Shown in pieces: positions 16,368 through 24,388 of a DNA stretch of 33,163 bases. The DNA is from Mesorhizobium sp. (GTDB lineage: Bacteria > Pseudomonadota > Alphaproteobacteria > Rhizobiales > Rhizobiaceae). Both the position numbers and the translations under genes were made by a program. Within the stretch, counting starts at the first letter, position 1, and every line of letters starts with the position of its first letter. The stretch is from NCBI RefSeq assembly GCF_017306585.1, contig NZ_JAFKIC010000167.1:1-33163 (forward strand), in the 5' to 3' direction. Below the pieces are notes generated by a model, which was given only the letters and a program-made list of their open reading frames with translations, was not told the DNA's origin and searched no databases.

Positions 16368-17303
16368 CTATCTCCCATAGTAGAGCGTAACTGTGTGCTT
16401 CGCCTCGGCGAAGAACAGCCAGCGTTCGACAAGCATGCCGGCGAACTGGCTGATCGCCGCGAGCGCCGCAGCCACCGCCTCGAGAGGCCACGGCAAGGCG
16501 AAGCCCGCAATGAGCAACAGGATCGGCAGGCCGAAGGCCAGCACCTGCGTGATCAGGCGCAGCTTGGCGCTGTGCTTTCGTGCGATGCGAAAGCCCATCT
16601 CCTTGAGCAGGTAATTTTCCTCGGTATGCGGCCATTCGAGAGACCTTACCGTGCCGCCGGCGAGTCCCGTGGCGGTGTTGGCGGTGGTCGGGATCTCCAA
16701 CTGGTCGTTGTGACGCCAGGTCGCCAGCTTCCAGCCCCAGCCGAGCAAGGTGAGCAGGATCGAGGCAGCGAGCAGTCTATTCGTACCGAGGCCAAAGCCC
16801 GCGAGCAGCGCATTGAGAAGCACGATGCCGCTCATCCCCGAGAAGATGAGATAGCCGGGCAAGGTGTAGGGACTGTGCCATTGGGCGATTGGTTTCAATG
16901 AGGCGTAGATCATGCCGGTCATGCAGACCGTGACGATGGCGCCCACGGCGGCCAGAAGCCCTGCGGCGGCCACCCAGCCGTCAAGCCGACCGAAGACCAC
17001 CCACCCGAGTCCGAACAGCCCCGCCGGTATGAAGGTGGCTACCGAAGCGACACCTTCGCGCGACAGCCAGGAACTGCGCCATTGCGAAAAGGCTCGCCAG
17101 GCCCGCTCCGGTCGTCCGAGATGACCGGTGGACGATAAAAGCCCGGCGCTGATCAGGCCAAGCGACAAGGCCATGCCTGCCAGACCCAGCCAGAAGCCCG
17201 GCGCGATGAAGCCTGTGGCGCCAAGCACGCCGAGCAGGGCCAGCAGGCCGTATCCGGCGCCGGTAGCGGTGGTGAAGAAAACGACCGAGAAGGCGGGATG
17301 CAT
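16368..17303 (-). CDS. DmsC/SoeC-type membrane anchor subunit
   Basis: The product is 311 residues with about eight hydrophobic helices: near 5-27, 35-57, 88-108, 111-133, 148-170, 176-193, 250-268 and 270-288. The STGHLGRPERAWRAF motif of DmsC-like anchors follows the second helix. The family passes electrons between the cytoplasmic or periplasmic enzyme and the quinone pool. It is the third gene of the minus-strand operon, 4 bp after the iron-sulfur subunit. In SoeABC the enzyme faces the cytoplasm and the anchor delivers sulfite electrons to quinone; this assignment rests on operon composition and the missing Tat signal on the large subunit. DmsC of a DMSO or polysulfide reductase is the alternative. 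Confidence 0.85.
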   Translation of the reverse strand: MHPAFSVVFFTTATGAGYGLLALLGVLGATGFIAPGFWLGLAGMALSLGLISAGLLSSTGHLGRPERAWRAFSQWRSSWLSREGVASVATFIPAGLFGLGWVVFGRLDGWVAAAGLLAAVGAIVTVCMTGMIYASLKPIAQWHSPYTLPGYLIFSGMSGIVLLNALLAGFGLGTNRLLAASILLTLLGWGWKLATWRHNDQLEIPTTANTATGLAGGTVRSLEWPHTEENYLLKEMGFRIARKHSAKLRLITQVLAFGLPILLLIAGFALPWPLEAVAAALAAISQFAGMLVERWLFFAEAKHTVTLYYGR

Positions 17304-17307
17304 GGGG

Positions 17308-18042
17308 TCAGTTCGAAAGCATGCGGTCGACCCAGCCTAGGAAGCCGCCTTCGGCCTTGACCGGCTCGAGTGCCTTCGCCGGCACGGATGCAGCGCGCTG
17401 CGTATGCGCCCGCGGTGGCAGGTATTTGTTGGTCGGGCGATAGCCCATCTCCGGCATCAGGTCGACGCCCCCGCGCTCCGCCACCAGCTGCGATACGGCC
17501 GAGGCTGGATCGCCAAGGTCGCCGAAATGGCGAGCGCTGGTCGGGCAGGCGGCGACACAGGCCGGCACACGGTCTCCTTCGGCCAGATTGTCGTTATAGA
17601 TGCGGTCGACGCACAGTGTGCACTTCTTCATGACGCCGACATCGGTGTCGAACTCGCGCGCGCCATACGGGCAGGCCCAGCTGCAGAGCTTGCAGCCGAT
17701 GCACTTGCTCTCGTCGATCAGAACGATACCGTCCGATGCCCGCTTGTACGATGCTCCGGTCGGGCAGACGGTGACACAGGCCGGTGTCTCGCAATGCAGG
17801 CAGGAGCGCGGAAAGTTCACGGTGCGCCCGCCCATCTCGGTGGTGTGCTCATAGCTGTGCACGCGGTTGAACCAGACGCCGTCGACATGGCCGCCATAAG
17901 GGTCGGTGTCGGTCAGCGGCGCCATGTGGCCGCCCGTGTTCCATTCCTTGCAGGCGGTCACGCAAGCCTGGCAGCCGACGCAGGTGTCGAGGTCGATGAC
18001 GAGACCAAGCCTTTTGTCCATATGGGAAGGCAGGCAGGTCAT
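17308..18042 (-). CDS. 4Fe-4S ferredoxin-type electron transfer subunit (DmsB/SoeB-like)
   Basis: The product is 244 residues with four cysteine clusters typical of DmsB-type subunits carrying four [4Fe-4S] centres. These are CVGCQACVTAC (C21, C24, C27, C31), CLHCETPACVTVCP, CIGCKLCSWACP and a CTLC...CVAACP arrangement. It shuttles electrons between the molybdenum subunit and the membrane anchor. There is no Tat or Sec signal, which fits a cytoplasmic complex. The C-terminal 35 residues extend past the core and may contact the anchor. Its ATG overlaps the large-subunit stop by four bases (ATGA). Confidence 0.9.
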   Translation of the reverse strand: MTCLPSHMDKRLGLVIDLDTCVGCQACVTACKEWNTGGHMAPLTDTDPYGGHVDGVWFNRVHSYEHTTEMGGRTVNFPRSCLHCETPACVTVCPTGASYKRASDGIVLIDESKCIGCKLCSWACPYGAREFDTDVGVMKKCTLCVDRIYNDNLAEGDRVPACVAACPTSARHFGDLGDPASAVSQLVAERGGVDLMPEMGYRPTNKYLPPRAHTQRAASVPAKALEPVKAEGGFLGWVDRMLSN

Positions 18043-20969
18043 TGGGCGGCTTCCCTTGCGTGGCGGAATTCAGCACCGAAACGCGATATGTCGGGCGACG
18101 GCTCGAAATGCGGCGGTTGTTCGAAACGCTCGAATTGGGGCTCCGTAAAGCCGGCCTCCTGCGGCGCGCATTTGACGATGCGCACGCGAAGGTCAAACCA
18201 TGCCGCTTGACCGGTCACAGGGTCGGCATTCGCATAGCGCCTGCCGTTGGCGTCAGCGGATGTCTGGTCGCCGATGATATGGTTGAGCAGGAAGCCGCGA
18301 TTGCTCTCGCCGGCGTCGTCTTTTAATCCCCAGCTCCCGCGTCTCTTACCGATCGCATTCCAGGTCCAGACCGTGCTCTCGTTCACGCCGTCGATCAGTT
18401 TGATCTGCCCCTTGACCCGGCCGTTGATGCTTTCGATCCACACCCAGTCATCGTCGACGAGCCCGAGGCCCGCCCCGGTCCTGTGATGCACGAACAACCG
18501 GTTCTGGCTGGTGATTTGCCTGAGCCAAGCATTCTGTGAACCCCAGGAATGGTACATGTGCATCGGCCGCTGCGTCAGCGCATGCAGCGGGTATTTCTCG
18601 AGGTCCACGGCGGCTTCCTCGAACGGCATGTACCAGATGGGCAGCGGGTCCATGTAGGTCTCGATGCGCTTGCGTTCCGTCTGCGGCGGCAGCACCCGGC
18701 CATGGCCGCGCGCGGCGAGCCGGAAGCGCTGCATCGGTTCGGAATAGAGCTGGAAGACGATGGGCTCGGCCTTCGGGATAAAGCCCATCTGAACCGCGAA
18801 ATCGAGATAGGCGCGGTTGCCCATCTTGTAGAAGCGCTGGTCAGCGGCAAGGTCATGGTGCCAGAAGCCGCCATTGTCGATATAGCGCTGCAACTGGTTG
18901 GGATTAGGCTTACCCTTGCCGGTCGAAGTGCCGTCCTTGCCGCGCCAGCCGGCCAGCGGGCCGATGCCCGGCGTGCGCTCATGATTGACGATATAGTCGG
19001 CATAGTCGTGGTACTTCGCCGAGCCATCCTCGTTGACGAAGCCAGGCAGGCCAAGCCGCGCGCCGAGCTCGATCAGCACCGACTGGAACGGCCTGACGTC
19101 GCGGTCCGGCTCGACCACCGGATGGCGGATCGCATCGCCCGGTCCGTCGGCATGGCTGATCGGCCGGTCGAGAAGGCTGATGCAGTCGTGGCGTTCGAGG
19201 TAGGTCGTGTCCGGCAGCACGAGATCGGCAAAGGGCACGGTCTCGGAATAATAGGCGTCGGAATAGATGATGAAGGGAATCCTGTAGGCGGCGGCCTCGT
19301 CCTTGTCGGTCAGCATGGCGATGGTCTCGACGGTGTTCATCGAGGAATTCCACGCCATGTTCGACATATACATCATCAGCGTGTCGATCTTGTATGGATC
19401 GCCGGCCCAGGCATTGCGGATGACGCTGTGCATCAGTCCGTGCGCGGCCAGCGGAGCGTCCCAGGAATAGGCCTTGTCGATGCGCAGCGGCGTGCCCGCC
19501 TCGTCGACCAGCAGGTCGTCGGGGCCGCAGACGAAGCCGAGCGGCATGCCGTCCAGGGGCGTCATCGGTTTGACGGCCTTGCCAGAAGGTTTGGGGCCTG
19601 GCGGCGCCGATTTCGGGTAGGGCGGCTTGAAGCGGAAGCCGCCGGGTACATCCACAGTGCCCAGCAGCACCTGCAGCAGGTGGATGGCGCGGCAGGTGTG
19701 GAAACCGTTGGAATGGGCCGAGATGCCGCGCATGGCGTGCATCGCCACCGGTCGGCCCTTGATCGTCTCGTGCCGGCGCCCGGCCCAGTCGGTCCACGCC
19801 ACCGGCAATTCGATCGTCTGCTCGAAGGCGACATGGGCGAGTTCGGCGGCGATCCGCCGGATGGTGGCGGCCGATATGCCGCAGCGCTCGGCGACAGCGT
19901 CCGGTGAATAGCTCTCGTCGAGATAGCGGTCAGCGATCAGCTGGAACACCGGCACGCAGCGTCGGCCATTCACCTCATGGCTGCCGGTGAGTGCCGGCTT
20001 CGCCAGCGCGTCGTCGGCGCGGACCGGCTTTTCGGCAACCCTGTCCCACGCCAGCGGATTGCCGTCCGCGTCACGTACGAACAGCCCGTCATCGGCGGCG
20101 CCCGGTTCCTGTATGACGAGCGTGTGGGCATTGGTGTAGCGCAGGAGATAGTCGAGATCGACGCGGCCTGCCTTCAGCAACTCGTGGATCAACGCGAACA
20201 CGAACAGGCCGTCCGTGCCCGGCCGGATGCCGATCCAGTCGTCGGCGATCGCATTGTAGCCGGTGCGGCACGGATTGATCGACACGACCTTGGCGCCGCG
20301 CGCCTTGAGCTTGCCCAGCCCGATCTTGATCGGGTTGGAATCATGATCCTCGGCGACGCCGAACAGCATGAAGTATTTCGTGTTGTCCCAGTCCGGCTCG
20401 CCGAACTCCCAGAACGAACCGCCGATCGAATAGAGCCCGCCGGCCGCCATGTTGACCGAACAGAAGCCGCCATGGGCGGCGAAATTGGGCGTGCCGAACT
20501 TCGCCGCCCACCAGCCCGTCAAGGACTGCGACTGGTCGCGCCCGGTGAAGAAGGCGAGCTTCTTCGGGTCGGTGCGGCGGATGGCCGAGAGCCGTTCGGT
20601 GGCGATCGAGAAAGCCTCTTCCCACTCGATCTCGCGGAATGCGCCGGAGCCGCGCGGGCCGGTGCGCAAGAGCGGCTTCTTCAGCCGGGCGGGGCTGTAG
20701 TGCTGCATGATGCCGGAGCTGCCCTTGCCGCAGATCACGCCGCGATTGACCGGATGGTCCTTGTTGCCGTTGATGTAGCGGACCTTGCCGTTCTTGATGT
20801 GCACCTCGATCCCGCAGCGGCAGGCGCACATGTAGCAGGTGGTTTTGGCCACACGGTCGGAGACATCGGGCGAGGTATCGACACCGTCGCCCTCGTCAGG
20901 AGCGCGCGTGTCGGCCAGCGGGCGTTGCGACGGTGCCGAATTCGCGCCGCGCGGCGGTCCGTGCATCAT
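18039..20969 (-). CDS. Molybdopterin oxidoreductase, SoeA-like sulfite dehydrogenase large subunit
   Basis: This 976-residue DMSO-reductase-family enzyme starts at the ATG at 20969. The N-terminal [4Fe-4S] motif is C45-x2-C48-x3-C52-x27-C80 (CYMCACRC...VICGKG). The bis-MGD domains follow, and C170 in GGFCSVN is the likely Mo ligand. The C-terminal molydop-binding domain covers about 830-960. No twin-arginine signal is present, so the enzyme should be cytoplasmic; this and the three-subunit operon with a DmsC anchor match SoeA, which oxidises sulfite to sulfate. A TauE/SafE exporter lies nearby. I rejected a TTG start at 21092: the 41 extra residues are Arg-rich, out of family, and are the shadow of a small ORF in another frame. 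Thiosulfate/polysulfide reductase is the main alternative function. Confidence 0.85.
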   Translation of the reverse strand: MMHGPPRGANSAPSQRPLADTRAPDEGDGVDTSPDVSDRVAKTTCYMCACRCGIEVHIKNGKVRYINGNKDHPVNRGVICGKGSSGIMQHYSPARLKKPLLRTGPRGSGAFREIEWEEAFSIATERLSAIRRTDPKKLAFFTGRDQSQSLTGWWAAKFGTPNFAAHGGFCSVNMAAGGLYSIGGSFWEFGEPDWDNTKYFMLFGVAEDHDSNPIKIGLGKLKARGAKVVSINPCRTGYNAIADDWIGIRPGTDGLFVFALIHELLKAGRVDLDYLLRYTNAHTLVIQEPGAADDGLFVRDADGNPLAWDRVAEKPVRADDALAKPALTGSHEVNGRRCVPVFQLIADRYLDESYSPDAVAERCGISAATIRRIAAELAHVAFEQTIELPVAWTDWAGRRHETIKGRPVAMHAMRGISAHSNGFHTCRAIHLLQVLLGTVDVPGGFRFKPPYPKSAPPGPKPSGKAVKPMTPLDGMPLGFVCGPDDLLVDEAGTPLRIDKAYSWDAPLAAHGLMHSVIRNAWAGDPYKIDTLMMYMSNMAWNSSMNTVETIAMLTDKDEAAAYRIPFIIYSDAYYSETVPFADLVLPDTTYLERHDCISLLDRPISHADGPGDAIRHPVVEPDRDVRPFQSVLIELGARLGLPGFVNEDGSAKYHDYADYIVNHERTPGIGPLAGWRGKDGTSTGKGKPNPNQLQRYIDNGGFWHHDLAADQRFYKMGNRAYLDFAVQMGFIPKAEPIVFQLYSEPMQRFRLAARGHGRVLPPQTERKRIETYMDPLPIWYMPFEEAAVDLEKYPLHALTQRPMHMYHSWGSQNAWLRQITSQNRLFVHHRTGAGLGLVDDDWVWIESINGRVKGQIKLIDGVNESTVWTWNAIGKRRGSWGLKDDAGESNRGFLLNHIIGDQTSADANGRRYANADPVTGQAAWFDLRVRIVKCAPQEAGFTEPQFERFEQPPHFEPSPDISRFGAEFRHAREAAQ

Positions 20970-21124
20970 GATCGCGTCGTGCCGGCGGCGCCGGCGGACT
21001 TGGCCCGCGTTTTCGGTCCGGGGCCGCGCATATAGTGCTCTTCCGGGTGGTAGCGATCGCCGGCAAGCCGTCGCCTCAAGCCACGGGTCCAATGCGCAAG
21101 CAGGGATCTGAACCGCTCGATCAT
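20966..21124 (-). CDS. Unrecognised 52-residue ORF coupled to the oxidoreductase operon
   Basis: An ATG-started 52-codon ORF ends in a TGA that overlaps the oxidoreductase start as ATGA, the same overlap used between the two downstream subunits. The peptide begins MIERFRSLLAHWTRGLRRRL, a basic amphipathic helix. The middle is GDRYHPEEHYMRGPGP and the tail is Lys/Ala/Ser-rich. It has no cysteine, transmembrane segment or Tat signal. The upstream context (AT-rich, just after the regulator's operator-like repeat) fits the first gene of the operon. I do not recognise the family. A role as an assembly factor or small subunit of the molybdoenzyme is a guess from position only. It could instead be a leader peptide used for translational coupling. 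Confidence 0.6.
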   Translation of the reverse strand: MIERFRSLLAHWTRGLRRRLAGDRYHPEEHYMRGPGPKTRAKSAGAAGTTRS

Positions 21125-21150
21125 TTTATTCTCTGCGGCCTGGTGGCCAA

Positions 21151-21175
21151 TTTTTTCTAACTTCGTTGGAAAAAG
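21151..21175. promoter_or_regulatory. Inverted repeat in the LysR/molybdoenzyme divergent promoter
   Basis: Arms TTTTTTCTAAC (21151-21161) and GTTGGAAAAAG (21165-21175) pair at 9 of 11 positions around TTC. The repeat lies between the divergent LysR gene and the molybdoenzyme operon, the usual location of a LysR-type operator. It does not fit a strict T-N11-A box. Confidence 0.4.
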
Positions 21176-21247
21176 TAGAATGAAGCTATCGATCCGTCTA
21201 ATCAGTTGTTCTTGTAAATTCGATCGATATTGGTTCTTAATGCTGAT

Positions 21248-22156
21248 ATGACCCTGGAACAGTTGCGCATCTTCGTTGCCGTTGCCGAGCGCGGCCACAT
21301 GACCAAGGCGGCCGAGCTTCTGGGTATCTCCCAGTCGGCGGCATCGGCGGCCATCCGCGCGCTCGAGGAGCAGCACGGCGTCCAGCTTTTCAATCGTGTC
21401 GGGCGCAACATCGAACTGGCCCAGACCGGCCATCGCTTCCTGCCCGAGGCCAAGGCCGTGCTTGAACGCGCCGCTGCCGCGCGCAATGTGCTCGAACATG
21501 TTTCGCAGACCGTGGCCGGCAGTCTCTCCATTGCCGCCAGCCTGACCATCGCCAGCTACTGGCTGCCGCGCCGGCTGGCTTCCTTCCACGAAGCCTATCC
21601 GGCCGTCCGGCTGAGCGTCACCATAGGCAACACCAGGCAGGTCGAGGCCAGCGTACTGGATGGAACCGCCGACCTCGGCCTGGTCGAGGGGCGCACCGAG
21701 TCCGACATATTGCGCCGCGCCAGGGTCGATATCGACCGCCTGATGCTGGTCGTCGCGGCTTCCCATCCCGAGATCGCCGAAACCGCGCCGGGCTATCCCG
21801 ATATCAAAGGGCTGCGCTGGATCATCCGCGAAGGCGGTTCAGGCACGCGAGAGGTGCTGGAGGATTTGGCGCGGCGCGAGGGGATTTCGCTTGCCGACTT
21901 GCAGATATTCCTGGTGCTGCCCAGCAACGAGGCGGTTCGCCAGGCGGTGGAGGCCGGCGCCGGCGCCACCATCATTTCGGAACTCGTCGTCGGACGCGCG
22001 GTGGCCGAGGGGAGCCTGAGGGCGGTGCCCATCGAATTGCCAAGGCGCGACTTCGCCATGATCACGCATCGCGATCGCCAGGCGAGCCTGGCGCAGATGG
22101 CGCTCAAGGCGCATCTAGGCGCGAATCCGGATGAAACGGCTCCGGCCAAGTCGTGA
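21248..22156 (+). CDS. LysR family transcriptional regulator
   Basis: The product is 302 residues with an N-terminal winged HTH (about 1-60: MTLEQLRIFVAVAERGHMTK, then AAELLGISQSAASAAIRALE, then QLFNRVGR). A LysR substrate-binding domain follows (about 90-290). The ATG at 21248 gives the standard LysR N-terminus; a TTG 18 bp upstream would add six atypical residues. It is divergent from the molybdoenzyme operon, so it is the likely regulator of those genes and of itself. The inducer is unknown; sulfite or a sulfonate is an inference from the neighbours. Its stop is 15 bp from the stop of the convergent Hsp70-like gene. Confidence 0.9.
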   Translation: MTLEQLRIFVAVAERGHMTKAAELLGISQSAASAAIRALEEQHGVQLFNRVGRNIELAQTGHRFLPEAKAVLERAAAARNVLEHVSQTVAGSLSIAASLTIASYWLPRRLASFHEAYPAVRLSVTIGNTRQVEASVLDGTADLGLVEGRTESDILRRARVDIDRLMLVVAASHPEIAETAPGYPDIKGLRWIIREGGSGTREVLEDLARREGISLADLQIFLVLPSNEAVRQAVEAGAGATIISELVVGRAVAEGSLRAVPIELPRRDFAMITHRDRQASLAQMALKAHLGANPDETAPAKS

Positions 22157-22171
22157 TTTCGGTTGGCGATA

Positions 22172-23428
22172 TCAACTGAATTTGCGCTGCGCGTCGAGCG
22201 CCAGGCCAAGCCCGACCGAGCCGAACATGTCGCCCTCGATGACGGAAGCCTGCGGCACCAGCGCGAGGATTTCGCGCCGCGCCAGCGGGATCGCGGTCGA
22301 ACCGCCGGTCAGGAACACCGCCGTGATATCAGACGGCTCGACCTCCGCATCGCGGATGGTTTGCGCCACTGTCCCCGTCACGCGTTCGATGTCGCGGGCG
22401 ATCGTCGCCTCCAGGCCGTCGCGCGTGATCGCGGCGGCGAACGCGGCGTCCGGCAATGTCACCGTGACATCAGCCGACGACCTGTCGGTCAGCTCGATCT
22501 TGGCCTTCTCGACCAGCGCCGCCAAAGCGTGCCCGTAGCGGTGCTCGACGACATGGATGAAGCGGTCGACCAGGTCGGCGCGCGCGGCTTCGTAGCGGAT
22601 CTGGCGCAGATGCGTCATCGCCTTGGCGGTGTAGACCAGGTTGATGCGCTGCCAGGTCGCGAGATCGATGAAGTAGCTGGCCGGCAGGTTGCGCTTGCCG
22701 TCCTTGGTCGGCGAGAGATAACCGAGTTCCGGCATGACATGGGCGATGCTGAGCAGCCGGTCGAAATCGGTGCCGCCGATATGGATGCCTCGGCTGGCCA
22801 GGATGTCGTCCTTGCGGTCGCCCGCGCGGGCACGCTCCGGCGAGACGCGCACGATGGAGAAGTCCGACGTGCCGCCACCCATGTCGATGATCAGGGCCAG
22901 CTCCTCGCGCGTCACCTTCTGCTCATAGTCGAGCGCCGCCGCGATCGGCTCGAACTGGAAGGCGATGTGCCTGAAGCCCTGGGCCCGGGCTGCCTTTTCG
23001 AGCTCGCTTTGTGCCTGCGCGTCGGCCGCCGCGTCATCGTCCACGAATTGCACCGGCCGGCCGAGCACAACGTTCTCCACCGGGCCGCCGGCATCCTCTT
23101 CCAGCCGCGTCCTTAGATGACCGATGAAGAGACCGATAATGTCGATAAAACCGATCTGGCGCGCCTTGATGCGGGTCTTTTCATGGGCGAGCGAGCTGCC
23201 GAGCACGCTCTTGAGCGAGCGCATCAGCCGGCCCTCGATGCTGTCGGTATAGTCGCCGATCGCCCGGCGGCCGAAATAGGTGTAGCCGTCCTCGAAATTG
23301 AAGAAGACGGCGCTTGGCAATGTTGGCTGTTCACCCTCCAGGGGGACCAGCCGCGCCTTGCCGTTCCGGATCACGCCCACGGTGGAGTTGGACGTGCCGA
23401 AGTCGATGCCGCCGAATGCCTGACGCAT
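22172..23428 (-). CDS. Hsp70-like protein, YegD type
   Basis: This 418-residue protein has the actin/Hsp70 ATPase fold: phosphate-1 motif GIDFGTSNSTVGV (7-19), phosphate-2 motif IDMGGGTSDFS (about 178-188) and adenosine motif FLTGGSTAIP (about 370-380). It ends soon after the ATPase domain and lacks the DnaK substrate-binding and lid domains, which is the YegD pattern. DnaK proteins are about 640 residues. A strong AGGAGG lies 5 nt before the ATG. Its cellular role is unknown; it is not obviously part of the sulfur genes. It may be co-transcribed with the two minus-strand genes upstream, 168 bp away. Confidence 0.88.
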   Translation of the reverse strand: MRQAFGGIDFGTSNSTVGVIRNGKARLVPLEGEQPTLPSAVFFNFEDGYTYFGRRAIGDYTDSIEGRLMRSLKSVLGSSLAHEKTRIKARQIGFIDIIGLFIGHLRTRLEEDAGGPVENVVLGRPVQFVDDDAAADAQAQSELEKAARAQGFRHIAFQFEPIAAALDYEQKVTREELALIIDMGGGTSDFSIVRVSPERARAGDRKDDILASRGIHIGGTDFDRLLSIAHVMPELGYLSPTKDGKRNLPASYFIDLATWQRINLVYTAKAMTHLRQIRYEAARADLVDRFIHVVEHRYGHALAALVEKAKIELTDRSSADVTVTLPDAAFAAAITRDGLEATIARDIERVTGTVAQTIRDAEVEPSDITAVFLTGGSTAIPLARREILALVPQASVIEGDMFGSVGLGLALDAQRKFS

Positions 23429-23596
23429 TGCAGCCTCCTGTCATTGGTTCAAGGCGGCACGGCGACGACGCGTCGCGCTGTCAGCCGGATGGCCGGACCG
23501 CTCTTTGGAATTGTATGTGCGTGTTGTCCCTGGGCGGGGAGGCGGCGGTTTATCGCATGGGGAGGAAAAGGGAAACCCCTGTTTTCCCCCGTCGGA

Positions 23597-24388
23597 TCAA
23601 TCTTTGCGGAACACCAGCCGCCCGAGCCAGCCCGTCACCATGGCCAGCGATACCGCAAACACGCCGTAGAGAAAGGAATAGTCGTGGGCGACGCGGAAGA
23701 TCGATTGCTCGAAACCGGATTTGCGGATTTCGAGCTGCGCGGAGCTTTCCTTGATGAACAGCCCGCTCTTGAACAGGAAGGCACGCGCCTTGTGGGTGCC
23801 GACCGGCACGTTGGGCGCCAGCCTCACGGTGGCGCGAAACAGGTTCTGCGACAGGAACTGTACGCCGCCGACATTCTCGCTGTAGAGGCCGGCCGCCGCC
23901 TTGCGTTCGCGCAACGCCGCGGTGAACTCCTCGATCGTCGCCGGGCTTTCGCCGGCGTCGGCGGGTTGCATGTAAAGGTTGGAGGCGCCGAGCGACAGCT
24001 GCTTGTAGCTGTTCGGTTCGGTGATGTCCTGCAGCGGCCGTGTCGTCGCCACGGAATAGGAGACCGGCACGTTCTCGAAGGTCTCGGATTCCAGATTGAT
24101 CCAGACGCCGAGCACACGGTCCTTGCGGCGCACCACCACCGGCTTGGGGGGGCCTTCGAGCACGACGATGACGTCGTAGCGGCCTTGGCGCGCAACGAGA
24201 GGGTCAGGGTTTTCAAGCGAGCCGAAGATGGTCAGGTCGGCGCCGGAGAAACCGGCGGTGATCGAGACATTGTCGGTGGACAGCCCGATCTGGATGCCTT
24301 CCGGCAGCGGCGTCTGCGCCTTCGCCGGCACAGCGGCCGCGAGCAGGGAGAGGAAAATGGCTGCCGCGAAGCTTCCCGGGCCCTTCAT
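23597..24388 (-). CDS. TIGR02186 family membrane-anchored extracytoplasmic protein
   Basis: The product is 263 residues. A Sec signal peptide ends near AKA-Q (about residue 24), a long beta-rich extracytoplasmic domain follows (about 25-230), and a single C-terminal helix (about 238-258) is followed by basic residues. This topology places the bulk in the periplasm, anchored at the C-terminus. It resembles the alphaproteobacterial TIGR02186 family, whose function is not known to me. The gene overlaps the TauE/SafE stop by one base (TGATG), so the two are translationally coupled and may form one export unit. Confidence 0.8.
   Translation of the reverse strand: MKGPGSFAAAIFLSLLAAAVPAKAQTPLPEGIQIGLSTDNVSITAGFSGADLTIFGSLENPDPLVARQGRYDVIVVLEGPPKPVVVRRKDRVLGVWINLESETFENVPVSYSVATTRPLQDITEPNSYKQLSLGASNLYMQPADAGESPATIEEFTAALRERKAAAGLYSENVGGVQFLSQNLFRATVRLAPNVPVGTHKARAFLFKSGLFIKESSAQLEIRKSGFEQSIFRVAHDYSFLYGVFAVSLAMVTGWLGRLVFRKD

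Noticed and set aside
18549-19907. 452-residue plus-strand ORF
   Set aside because: It lies wholly antisense to the molybdopterin oxidoreductase, which carries all family motifs.
20970-21092. N-terminal extension of the molybdopterin oxidoreductase from a TTG at 21092
   Set aside because: The 41 extra residues are Arg/Pro-rich and lack a Tat motif or Shine-Dalgarno. The region is better explained by the 52-residue ORF in another frame with ATGA coupling.
21125-21766. Upstream extension of the 52-residue ORF frame
   Set aside because: The open frame continues antisense through the LysR gene. Only the part after the ATG at 21124 lies outside that gene and has credible sequence.
23429-23596. 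Possible small gene between the Hsp70-like and TIGR02186 genes
   Set aside because: No ORF with a start, Shine-Dalgarno and non-shadow composition was found in the 168-bp gap.
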